Source: Planctomycetota bacterium (GTDB taxonomy: Bacteria; Planctomycetota; UBA1135; GCA-002686595). Taken from it: a stretch of 64,000 nucleotides of DNA. Under the pieces are notes generated by a model, which saw only the letters and a program-made list of their open reading frames with translations, did not search any database and had not been told where the DNA came from. Shown piece after piece: positions 52,501 through 60,912 of this stretch (the stretch's first letter is position 1; each line of letters starts with the position of its first letter). A program made the translations under genes and the position numbers. Where the stretch lies: positions 60,735 to 124,734 of the forward strand of contig NYYZ01000012.1 of assembly GCA_002686945.1 (NCBI GenBank), given 5' to 3'.

Positions 52501-54531
52501 GTGATCCTACGAGACCCGAAAGGGTATCTTCTGGAATCGGTACTCTCTGCTGGATGCGGATTGTTGCCTCATGCCTTGAGCTCCTCAGCAAACAGCAAAC
52601 CGCTTGGCCTCTATGGGCTGACCCGTGGCTACCGTGGCCCGTATCTGGCTTCGGTGGGGGCTATGGCTGTGGGTATTGGGTTACTTTTTGTAGTGCCCGT
52701 TGTGATTCGCAGCATGATCGACGGGTTTGTCTCTATGGAGGGCGAAGGTGGTGGGGGGTATTCCTTCGTCGCTCCCGAGTGGGTTCGCTCTGTGGCCGAT
52801 GTCCTTGGTGTAGGTACGGGGGTTGTGACGAGTTTGATGGTCGCCGGAACGCTGATCATTGTGGTGACGGTCATGGCGGGATTGTTTCAGTATCTCAAGG
52901 GGCACTTGGCGGCGCGGGCTTCGGAAGCCATTGTGCGCAGCCTGCGCAACACCTTGCACTCCCATCTGGCAGCGTTGCCCGCTACTTACTTCGATACGGC
53001 CGAGACCGGGGATCTGGTCCAGCGTTGCACAAGCGATGTGGAGACCGTAAGAGTGTTCCTGGCGGCTCAGGTGGTGGAGATCGGCCGCTCGATTCTGCTG
53101 GTGGTTTGCGTGACTCCGGTGCTGTTTGCACTTTCTGCGTCCCTGGCTTGGGTGACCTTGGCTCTCCTGCCCTTGCTGGTGATCTACTCGGTGTTCTTCT
53201 TTGGCAGATTGACCCGGTATTTCACGGATGTTGACGAAGCAGAGGCGCGCCTGACCACGGTTTTGCAGGAGAACTTGACGGGGATTCGGGTGGTGCGGTC
53301 TTTTGGAAGGCGTGAGTTCGAGGAGCAGAAGTTCACCGCGGCAAACCACGAGCATCGGGACAAGACCAATTTGCTGATGCGGCTCTTGGCCCGCTTTTGG
53401 GGTTTTTCTGATTTGGTTTGCATGAGCCAGGGGGGACTCGTGCTGTTCTTTGGCGCCTGGTGGACCCTGCGGGGAGAAATCACCTTGGGCACCATGGTTG
53501 CCTTCACCATGTATTCGGCGTATGTGATCTGGCCAGTACGTCAGATGGGTCGCACCCTGGTTGATGCTGGTAAAGCGAGGGTTTCTCTGCGACGGTTGGG
53601 AGAGGTGCTGGCTGTGCAGCATGAGGACGCCACCGATGAGGTAATTGAGGATCCACTCTCGAAATTGTCGGGGTCGATTCACGTGAAGGATCTGAGTTTC
53701 TCCTACGGACGAGGAAATAAACTGGAACGTGGTGGCCCAAGGGAACGGGACGATCAACAGGAAGCGCGTCAAGTCCTGCAGTCGGTCAGTTTTGAGCTGC
53801 AAGCGGGTCAGACCCTGGCACTCTTGGGTCCGCCGGGTTCGGGCAAGAGCACCCTGATCCGGTTGCTATTGCGCTTGTATGACTACGATGGAGATGGGGG
53901 CTCGGGTTCTATTGAATTGGATGGATACGAGCTTTCGGGGCTGTCCCGAGACTTCATCCGTAACCAGGTCGCTGTTGTGATGCAGGACCCGTTTCTCTAC
54001 GCACGAACCATCGATGAAAACTTGCTCTTCGGTCGCCCTACCGCGAGTAGCGAGGACATTCAGGCCGCTACGAGTGCTGCGGCGATACATGACTCCATCG
54101 AGGGTTTCAGCGAGGGCTATGGGACCATGCTTGGCGAGCGTGGAGTGACTCTCTCAGGCGGGCAAAAGCAACGTTTGGCGATTGCTCGGGTACTCCTCAA
54201 GCAAGCTCCGATTTTGATTCTCGATGATGCCCTTTCAGCGGTGGACCATGAGACTGAGGGGTTGATCATGAAGGCTCTTGGGCAACGGCGTGGTCAGCAC
54301 ACCACGATCATCATTGCCCACCGCTTGTCTTGTGTGACTCAGGCGGACCTGATTCTGGTCTTTGATCAGGGTCGCGTAGTGGAGCGGGGAAAGCATGAGG
54401 GCTTGCTGGCACAAGGAGGCGCGTATTCTAGGCTGTGGGCGATTCAGAGTGCATTTAAGCGCCAGATCGATGCCCATGGCAATCGGCCGGACCTGGCTGG
54501 CGAATCCAAGATCAATGAGGTGCGCCCATGA
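52501..54531 (+). CDS. ABC exporter half (degenerate catalytic Glu)
   Basis: The 676-residue ABC transporter half has six membrane helices (from RGYRGPYLASVGAMAVGIGLL on) and a C-terminal ATPase. Walker A is GPPGSGKST, the signature VTLSGGQKQRLAIARVLL is intact, and Walker B reads ILILDDALSAVD, with Asp in place of the catalytic Glu. An insert of about 20 charged residues (RGNKLERGGPRERDDQQEAR) lies early in the ATPase domain. The start is uncertain: GTG 52501 or TTG 52559/52562; the later ones give a more normal N-terminus. The stop overlaps the next gene (ATGA); the two form one exporter. Confidence 0.9.
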   Translation: MILRDPKGYLLESVLSAGCGLLPHALSSSANSKPLGLYGLTRGYRGPYLASVGAMAVGIGLLFVVPVVIRSMIDGFVSMEGEGGGGYSFVAPEWVRSVADVLGVGTGVVTSLMVAGTLIIVVTVMAGLFQYLKGHLAARASEAIVRSLRNTLHSHLAALPATYFDTAETGDLVQRCTSDVETVRVFLAAQVVEIGRSILLVVCVTPVLFALSASLAWVTLALLPLLVIYSVFFFGRLTRYFTDVDEAEARLTTVLQENLTGIRVVRSFGRREFEEQKFTAANHEHRDKTNLLMRLLARFWGFSDLVCMSQGGLVLFFGAWWTLRGEITLGTMVAFTMYSAYVIWPVRQMGRTLVDAGKARVSLRRLGEVLAVQHEDATDEVIEDPLSKLSGSIHVKDLSFSYGRGNKLERGGPRERDDQQEARQVLQSVSFELQAGQTLALLGPPGSGKSTLIRLLLRLYDYDGDGGSGSIELDGYELSGLSRDFIRNQVAVVMQDPFLYARTIDENLLFGRPTASSEDIQAATSAAAIHDSIEGFSEGYGTMLGERGVTLSGGQKQRLAIARVLLKQAPILILDDALSAVDHETEGLIMKALGQRRGQHTTIIIAHRLSCVTQADLILVFDQGRVVERGKHEGLLAQGGAYSRLWAIQSAFKRQIDAHGNRPDLAGESKINEVRP

Positions 54532-56417
54532 GCGCCCAGCAGGTCAAGGGGCCAGATCAAGAGGACACGCGCTCGGACTCGGGGCTCGATCTTGCTCTTT
54601 GGGGCGAGTTGTTCCGTTATGCCATGCGCTACAAGCGACAATTGGTGGGGCTCGCTTTTTTCGCACTGACAACGGGCTTCTGTGATGTCTGTTTCCCCCT
54701 CGTGTCCCGGGCATTGATCGACGAAATGATACAGCTGACGGAATCGGGCGGCGGTTTTCCCGAAGGCAGCGATTGGTTGATGCCCTATCTTTGGGCCTAT
54801 GCAGCCTTGGTCCTGGGCCTGAGCGGCAGCGTGTTCTTCTTCATCCGCTACGCCGGTTTCTTGAAGGCATACATGGCAGCGGACATTCGCGAAGCGGGGT
54901 TCGGCAAGTTGCAGTTGTTGGAGTTTGCCTACTTCGACAAGAGGCCAATCGGTTGGTTGATGGCCCGAATGACCAGTGACTGTGAACGCCTGGCGCGGAT
55001 CTTGGCCTGGGGCGCGTTGGACGTACTATGGGCCTCGACCTTCCTAGTGGGCATTGCCTGCGTCATGCTGTACCTCAGTTGGAAATTGGCTGTCTTGGTC
55101 CTGTTGGTGGCGCCTCTTCTGGCGATTGCCAGTCGGTTCTTTCAAAAGCGCATGCTCACTGCCTCGAGGTCAATTCGCAAAATCAACTCCACGATTACCG
55201 CTGACTTCAATGAGTCGATACAGGGGGTTCTGACCACTAAATCGTTCGTGCGGGAGCAGGACAACCTGGCGAGCTTTGAGAAGAAGACGGATGCAATGTT
55301 CGAGTCCAGCGTCCGCAACGCCGTGTTGGCCGCAGCCTACCTTCCCGTGATCCTGTCCATTGGTAGTTTGTCTACTGCGGCGGCTTTGATCTTGGGCGGT
55401 TATCAGGTCGCCGGCGGAGTGATCAGCTTGGGTACTCTAGTAGCGTTCTTGAGCTATACCCGGATGTTGTTCGAACCCCTACAGCAACTGGCGCATATCT
55501 TCAGCGAGATGCAGATGGCTCAGGCTTCAGGAGAGCGCATCATCGAAATGATCGCTACAGAGCCGGCGATCTGTGATTCAGAATTGGTGAAGAAAAAGAT
55601 CGCCGATCAGGCTCATGATCCTGTGCCAGGGCGGGCTATCGATGGGGACCCCGACCAACTGGGCAGAATTGTCTTCCAGGATGTGGAGTTTTCCTATCTT
55701 CCTGGCGAGACAGTATTAGAAGGCATCAACGTGACCGTGCCCGAAGGGGAAACAGTGGCTTTGGTGGGCTCCACCGGCGGGGGCAAGTCAACCCTGGTAA
55801 GTCTGCTTTGTCGTTTCTATGAGCCCACTGGTGGCGTGATCTCCATTGATGGGTGCGATCTGCGTGAGCGTAGTCTGGATTGGTTGCAGTCACATCTTGG
55901 GATTGTCCTACAGGATCCACATCTGTTCAGCGGAAGCGTGCTGGAGAACATTCGCTATGGTCAATTGCACGCCACAGATGATGAGGTGTACAGGGCTGCG
56001 CGTACGGTGGGTGCGGAAGTGACGATTCTTCGTCTGCCTGGGGGCTACGGCTTCAACGTGGGGGCCGGGGGAAGCTTGCTCTCGGCAGGGGAGCGCCAAC
56101 TGGTCTCTTTCGCCAGGGCGATCCTGGCCGAGCCACGCATTCTGATCATGGATGAGGCGACCTCAAGCATCGATATGGAGACCGAGCTGCAGATCCAAAA
56201 GGGACTTGAGCGCGTGCTCGAAGGTCGCACAAGTTTTGTGATCGCTCACCGCTTGTCCACCATTGAAGGTGCGGACCGCATCTTGGTGATTGAGGGAGGG
56301 CGCATCGTGGAAGAGGGAAGTCACTTGGATTTGATGGCTGCCAGGGGGCGTTATCACGAATTGCACGCGCGTCAGGGAATCGACGAGGTAGGGGTTCACA
56401 TCGAGGATTGGAGCTGA
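54528..56417 (+). CDS. ABC exporter half (degenerate signature)
   Basis: The 629-residue partner of the preceding gene has six helices (RQLVGLAFFALTTGFCDVCFPLVSRALI onward), Walker A GSTGGGKST, an intact Walker B with Glu (RILIMDEATSSIDMETE) and the H-loop IAHRLST. Its signature is LLSAGERQLVSFARAIL, weakened from LSGGQ. Combined with the intact LSGGQ and Glu-less Walker B of the partner, one ATP site would be catalytic and one degenerate, as in heterodimeric exporters. The transported substrate is not indicated (lipid, drug or peptide). It is coupled to the upstream gene by a four-base overlap. Confidence 0.92.
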   Translation: MSAQQVKGPDQEDTRSDSGLDLALWGELFRYAMRYKRQLVGLAFFALTTGFCDVCFPLVSRALIDEMIQLTESGGGFPEGSDWLMPYLWAYAALVLGLSGSVFFFIRYAGFLKAYMAADIREAGFGKLQLLEFAYFDKRPIGWLMARMTSDCERLARILAWGALDVLWASTFLVGIACVMLYLSWKLAVLVLLVAPLLAIASRFFQKRMLTASRSIRKINSTITADFNESIQGVLTTKSFVREQDNLASFEKKTDAMFESSVRNAVLAAAYLPVILSIGSLSTAAALILGGYQVAGGVISLGTLVAFLSYTRMLFEPLQQLAHIFSEMQMAQASGERIIEMIATEPAICDSELVKKKIADQAHDPVPGRAIDGDPDQLGRIVFQDVEFSYLPGETVLEGINVTVPEGETVALVGSTGGGKSTLVSLLCRFYEPTGGVISIDGCDLRERSLDWLQSHLGIVLQDPHLFSGSVLENIRYGQLHATDDEVYRAARTVGAEVTILRLPGGYGFNVGAGGSLLSAGERQLVSFARAILAEPRILIMDEATSSIDMETELQIQKGLERVLEGRTSFVIAHRLSTIEGADRILVIEGGRIVEEGSHLDLMAARGRYHELHARQGIDEVGVHIEDWS

Positions 56418-56427
56418 GGCGTCGGCG

Positions 56428-58914
56428 CTACTCTTCGCTGAGAATTACAAGCCCGCCCACCTGGAGTTCCCTGTGCTCGGTTTCCGCGCCTGATGGCCAT
56501 CGCACATGAGCATCGATTGGGCCCTTGCAAGCCCCTAGGCCGAAGAGTAATTCTCCTGGGCCACCCGTGAGATAGCCTTCGCCCGCTCGCAGGCTGCGGC
56601 GGTATCGGCCCTTGGATGTGGACAGGGTCACTTCGGCACCGATTCCCTGGGTATTTGCGCCTTTGCCCTTCAGGCGGATGCGAATCGAAGTGTGTCCCTT
56701 GGCCCGTGTCGAGTCGTTACGTAGAAGTCGGACAGCTCCGTTGTTGCTTGTCACGAGCAGATCCTCATCACCATCCTGGTCATAGTCGCAGGCAATTGCG
56801 CCGCGGGAGGCGGCGGGCAGGGCCTTCTTCTCTATTTGCGTGTCGCCCATTTCCAGAAAGGGGCCGTCAGCTTGTGCCACATACAGGTGATCTGCCTGTC
56901 CCACGCAGATTCCTGTAGAGGAATAGTCCGGGCTGGTGTAACCGTTGGCCACGAAGAGGTCGAGATCGCCGTCAAGTTCCAAGTCGAACAGTGCCGGTCC
57001 CCAGGAAGTGACCCCGATGCTGGGTCGGGCCAGTCCCGTCGCAATTGCTGCGTCGCGGAATCGGGGGCGCCGTGTGCGCCCACTGAAGCGTCGTTCGAGC
57101 AGGTTGAGATAGAGGGCGTTGGATTCAAGCTCCCAGTTGGTCAGCAGCAGGTCTTCGTCCCCGTCGCGCTCCAGGTCTCCGATGGCGAGGCCCATGCCCC
57201 CGCGGGGATCGTCGAGGCCGGCCTCCAGGGTCACTTCTAGAAAGCCACCCTTGCCGTTGTTTTCGTAGAGGACATTGGGAGTCACGTCATTGGCCACATA
57301 AAGGTCCTGGTCACCGTCCCTGTCAAAGTCCCACCAGATCGCCTGCATGCCGAGGCCTGGGGAATCCTGTGTCTCCTTTCCTACTCGGCGCGTCTTCGGG
57401 TCATGCACTCCGAGTTTCTCTGCCACATCACTGAAAGCCACTATTCCTTCGGCGAGGTCATTGCGTAGCAGTTGATTGGGCTGGCCTTGGAACAGGTAGG
57501 GCAGCATGGGCAGGGGATCTTCCCGCCGCATGCTCGCGCCTTCAGAATCTGGCGGCAGCTGGCTAGGGTCATATTCCAGGTAGCGCGTGATGTACAGGTC
57601 GAGATCCCCGTCTCCGTCGTAGTCTGCTGCGCAGGCAGACGAACTCCAAAGGTCGGAGGGGGGTAGGAGATTCGAGGCATCCTTGAAGGTGCCATCTCCC
57701 TTGCCGAGGAAGAACCGGTCACGCCCCTGGCAGGCCAGATACAAGTCGAGTTTGCCGTCCCCGTTTGCATCGAAGGCCAGCGCGCCCATGCTGGCATCCC
57801 CACCCCCGAGACCTGCACGGAAAGAGATGTCTTCGAAGGTGCCGTCCCCTTGGTTTTTGAACAGGCGATGGGGCAAGGGGTCCTGTTCTGGTCGGCCAGC
57901 ACCCTGCGGCAGAAACAGATCCAGCCAGCCATCCCCGTCAAAGTCACCCCAAGCCGCTCCCGGTCCCATGGTTGGTCGAATATCCAGTTGCAGATCGGGT
58001 CCCTCCAGGTGCACCACCTGAAGACCTGCTTCGGAGGCAACATCACGCAAGGCGGGGCTGAGTGAGGTGCTGGCCTCGCGAGGGCCTGCGGGGAAGCTCA
58101 TGGGAGCTTCAAGAATCTCAAGTAGCAGGGTCATCGTCAGGTCCTGATTGGGTTCTTCAGGCAGCGGAACCTGCAGAGCATCCGTCTTGAAGGAGACATC
58201 CTGCCAGGGAGCAAGGTGTCCCACTTCTTGCGCATGCTCGCAAAAATAGATCTGATCGATGGGGCCGCTGGTTTTGATTTCGAAGGTTTGCAATCCAGAC
58301 CAGGGAACTACCAATGCACCCCGTGGAGCGGCTGGCACTTGTAGCTCCTGGTTGTCGAGGTGCAGTGACTCCTGTAGCTTGGAACCCGAGAGGATCACCA
58401 GCCAAAGAGTTGCACCGCTGGCGCAGGGAGGTGCCGTAACCCGTAGAGTTCCGCTGGTGCAGTACCCGTCCTGGCGGGCCAGCAGGGAGCTGGCCTGGGG
58501 CTCGATGCTGCGTGCCAGGAGCGGTGGTCCCGCCTGGAACCAGCCCTGGTCGGTGGTCAGGACTTGCTGATCGGTTGGATGTTCGATTACCAGGGCTCGG
58601 GCCGTGCCCGCTGAGTTCCCACCCTCGGTTTGGACGTGAAAATAGGCCTCTGGCCTATCCTCAGGCCCGAAATCGGTTCCCTTGACCTCACCCCGGGGTA
58701 CGATTTCCGAGCGGCTGTTGAGGGGTAGGGCCAGGCGCCGTCCGGCCAGCAAGGGACCCAGATCCCGGCCGTTTGAGAACCCACGGGCAGGGCTCGTAGT
58801 CACGGTTGCTTGAACGTCCTTGTCGCCGCAGGCCGCGAGCATGCATGCAGAGAGCGCCCAGGCCGCGAGTTGCGGGAGTTTTTCTTTCCAGGCCCTGTGC
58901 ACCATTAGTCGCAT
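56428..58914 (-). CDS. FG-GAP repeat / ASPIC-UnbV lipoprotein
   Basis: The 828-residue lipoprotein (signal ending CMLAAC) has a jelly-roll-like first third. Beta-propeller repeats follow with calcium loops of the type DFDGDGWLDLFLPQG, DANGDGKLDLYLACQ, DYDGDGDLDLYITRY, DFDRDGDQDLYVAND, DLERDGDEDLLLTNWE, DLELDGDLDLFVANGY and DYDQDGDEDLLVTSNNG. The end is the ASPIC/UnbV domain (HTSIRIRLKGKGANTQGIGAEVTL...YLTGGPGELLFGLG). Proteins of this CRTAC1-like kind are secreted, calcium-binding and of unknown role. It is convergent with the ABC operon. Confidence 0.9.
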   Translation of the reverse strand: MRLMVHRAWKEKLPQLAAWALSACMLAACGDKDVQATVTTSPARGFSNGRDLGPLLAGRRLALPLNSRSEIVPRGEVKGTDFGPEDRPEAYFHVQTEGGNSAGTARALVIEHPTDQQVLTTDQGWFQAGPPLLARSIEPQASSLLARQDGYCTSGTLRVTAPPCASGATLWLVILSGSKLQESLHLDNQELQVPAAPRGALVVPWSGLQTFEIKTSGPIDQIYFCEHAQEVGHLAPWQDVSFKTDALQVPLPEEPNQDLTMTLLLEILEAPMSFPAGPREASTSLSPALRDVASEAGLQVVHLEGPDLQLDIRPTMGPGAAWGDFDGDGWLDLFLPQGAGRPEQDPLPHRLFKNQGDGTFEDISFRAGLGGGDASMGALAFDANGDGKLDLYLACQGRDRFFLGKGDGTFKDASNLLPPSDLWSSSACAADYDGDGDLDLYITRYLEYDPSQLPPDSEGASMRREDPLPMLPYLFQGQPNQLLRNDLAEGIVAFSDVAEKLGVHDPKTRRVGKETQDSPGLGMQAIWWDFDRDGDQDLYVANDVTPNVLYENNGKGGFLEVTLEAGLDDPRGGMGLAIGDLERDGDEDLLLTNWELESNALYLNLLERRFSGRTRRPRFRDAAIATGLARPSIGVTSWGPALFDLELDGDLDLFVANGYTSPDYSSTGICVGQADHLYVAQADGPFLEMGDTQIEKKALPAASRGAIACDYDQDGDEDLLVTSNNGAVRLLRNDSTRAKGHTSIRIRLKGKGANTQGIGAEVTLSTSKGRYRRSLRAGEGYLTGGPGELLFGLGACKGPIDAHVRWPSGAETEHRELQVGGLVILSEE

Positions 58915-59083
58915 GGAATCAACCTACGGTTTTTCTTGCTCTGTTGCGGGAAGAGTCTCTACCAAAAGAAGTTGCCCCACATTTGCCCTGACCCTGCTGG
59001 GGCGGCCAATGTGAGGCGACTGATGGAAGTTCAGGTGCTATGCGGTCGGTCCTTGCCCCCTTGCAAGTGAACCGCCGCAGAGA

Positions 59084-59311
59084 TCAGGAGAACTTCAGAT
59101 CTCGAATCTCTTCGATAGAAAAGTCTGTAGAGATTTTTTGATCGGGGTCGATCACCCGTCCTGTGCCATGCAAATAGTTGAATGCCAGGCAGCCCGTAGC
59201 AACACGGCCGTCACGAAAGTGGATTGTCACTTTGTCTGCGGTCCTGGCGGCGTTGAGCTGGTCATACATGCGGTGGTGGGAGGGTTGTGGAGTCTTCTGA
59301 GTAATGGTCAT
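59084..59311 (-). CDS. Small beta-rich protein, unknown function
   Basis: The 75-residue product reads VTIHFRDGRVATGCLAFNYL, then HGTGRVIDPDQKISTDFSIEEIRDLKF, an Sm-like or PilZ-like arrangement of short strands often seen in planctomycete conserved hypotheticals. The first 14 residues are polar, and an internal Met (59269) may be the true start. It stands alone between the FG-GAP protein and the Nudix gene, on the same strand as both. Confidence 0.55.
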   Translation of the reverse strand: MTITQKTPQPSHHRMYDQLNAARTADKVTIHFRDGRVATGCLAFNYLHGTGRVIDPDQKISTDFSIEEIRDLKFS

Positions 59312-59419
59312 AGGTGCGGAATGTCCGTTGTTCCGGCCTGTTGGCCGGGTTGTCCTGAGCGTGAAGGCGCAGGTCAGGGGAAGACGATAGTGGAAGGGGA
59401 GGTTAGATGCGGTTCCTGC

Positions 59420-60079
59420 TCAGGAGCGCATCAACTGTGGCACAAGTTGGTCCAGTTCCGGCACGAGAAGACTGGACCAGGTTTCAAGATTTGCCCCGTC
59501 ATGAGCGAACTGCTTGAGTTCGTCGAGACTGACAAATTTGCCACTGAGCTGCTCGGTTTCGCGGACACGCACGGAGCCGTCCACGATCAGCAACATCACG
59601 ATTCCGATGTGCACAGACCCAACCGGATTAGTGTCGTCGTTGATTATCCCTACCGTCTTGAGTTTGAAATCCCCCTCGATCTCAAGCTCTTCCAGGGTCG
59701 CCTCGCGCAGTGCAGCCTTGGGGATGGGATTTCTTCGATTCCAATCAGGATGGAGTTCAAGCTCCTCGGAAGTTGGAAGATCCACTGGTTCAACGTGACC
59801 GCCGACACCGATGGACATCTTGTTATGCAGGCGGGTTTCGCCGCCTTGCTTGCTGCGGGTTAGTAAGAAGACCTGGTCTTCTTTGATCACCAGGCAGTAG
59901 GGGATCGGTTGCTTGAGGGCCGGCGTCCTTTCGGCGTAGGCCCGTTCCACAAAGAAGCCCTCTCTCTCGAGGATGGCCATAAAGCTCTCCTCGCTGAAGT
60001 CTCCATCAAAGGCCACGAAACCATGCGGGGTGAACTCTTGGAAGAGCTTCTCGCGGGGAACAACGTGGATGAATTCCAT
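59420..60079 (-). CDS. Nudix-fold protein with an inserted Nudix box
   Basis: The 219-residue protein from ATG 60079 has the Nudix pattern split: GVGGHVEPVD (residues 91-100) and REATLEELEIEG (125-136). In the standard Nudix box about seven residues separate the first Glu from REUxEE; here there are about 27, so some 20 extra residues (LPTSEELELHPDWNRRNPIP) are inserted. The N-terminal 60 residues form an extra domain (FVAFDGDFSEESFMAILEREGFFVERAYAE), also seen in Nudix proteins annotated as phosphoesterases. The substrate, presumably a nucleoside diphosphate derivative, is unknown. Confidence 0.8.
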   Translation of the reverse strand: MEFIHVVPREKLFQEFTPHGFVAFDGDFSEESFMAILEREGFFVERAYAERTPALKQPIPYCLVIKEDQVFLLTRSKQGGETRLHNKMSIGVGGHVEPVDLPTSEELELHPDWNRRNPIPKAALREATLEELEIEGDFKLKTVGIINDDTNPVGSVHIGIVMLLIVDGSVRVRETEQLSGKFVSLDELKQFAHDGANLETWSSLLVPELDQLVPQLMRS

Positions 60080-60444
60080 GGGGAGGCTTGTGGTCGCCGC
60101 TTTGGTTAGGGCCGACTGGCGTCGGCGGGGATCAGTGCGACTCGTTGGCAGAAAGGTATGCCCCCTGCGTGAATCTGTCAACATGCTGGGTTGGAGCGTT
60201 ATTCAAACGCTAGATGTTGTGGCTTTCCTGGGAAGCGAGGCATGAAAGTTGCTTTAGGAAGCCGTTTTTTCCCCTGATCCTGCCGGGAGTCTGGAGCAGA
60301 CTGGCCAGAGGGCCAGAACTTTGACGCGCAGGGCAGATTCCAAGGCCCAGCCCCTGCTGGCGGAATTCCCCAGAGGAATCGTGGGGGGCTGTCTTGGTTG
60401 TTCCCGATGGCCCCGTGCTTCCTAGGGCTTGCGTGGCGGAAAGT
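60080..60444. other. Intergenic region between rnpB and the Nudix gene
   Basis: 365 bases without recognisable genes on either strand. It must contain the 3' end region of rnpB and the promoter of the Nudix gene. A T-rich run CCGTTTTTTCCCC at about 60263-60275 is the only notable element. I see no tRNA-like structure. Confidence 0.35.
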
Positions 60445-60834
60445 GGATGTGAGAGGCCTTATAAGCCGGGTCCTGTCCTCCCCACGGGGGGGAGGGCGAC
60501 CATTTCTCTGGGACCTGGGTCGCCCCAGGCCTCAAACGATCTACCCGGGAGGCTTGAATGGTGCAGGTCGTCACCGTTCCTCCCCTATTCGATCTTTCTC
60601 CGGGTGGGGTTTACCTTGCCACTCCCGTCACCAGGAGCGCGGTGCGCTCTTACCGCACCGTTTCACCCTTGCCGCTCGCTTGCGCGAGGTAGGCGGTTTG
60701 ATTTCTGTGGCACTTTCCCTGGGCTCGCGCCCGGTTGGCGTTACCAACCACCCTGACCTGTGGAGCCCGGACTTTCCTCCCCCCGCCGACGCCCGAGGGC
60801 ACCACGGGGAGCGGCCGCTCGGCCTCTCACATCC
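60445..60834 (-). ncRNA. rnpB: RNase P RNA, bacterial type A
   Basis: The catalytic RNA removes tRNA 5' leaders. Read on the minus strand, the conserved core GAGGAAAGTCCGGGCTCC follows the P1-P3 region, then CCACAGAAATCAAACCGCC (E. coli-like ACAGAGAGCAAACCGCC), the CAAGGGTGAAACGGTGCGGTAAGAGCGCACCGC segment, AAGGTAAACCCCACC, and near the end the universal GGACAGGACCCGGCTTATAA. The outer stem P1 is formed by GGATGTGAGAGGCC and its exact complement at both ends (14 perfect pairs), fixing the limits. Length is about 390 nt. No protein gene overlaps it. Confidence 0.97.
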
Positions 60835-60912
60835 GCCCCCAGCATAGGCGTCAGGGGGGGGACCCGAGTAGGCTGGGTCACTAGTCCCCAATTAGGGACC
60901 CCCTCGAGCCCC

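Noticed and set aside
52074..52591. Long minus-strand open frame across the gap between the AhpD gene and the ABC genes
   Set aside because: It is antisense to two clearly coding ends and has Pro/Arg-rich composition typical of GC-rich antisense frames, although a short part (AQQVRTAANAYYQRTGRTPQ) looks protein-like.
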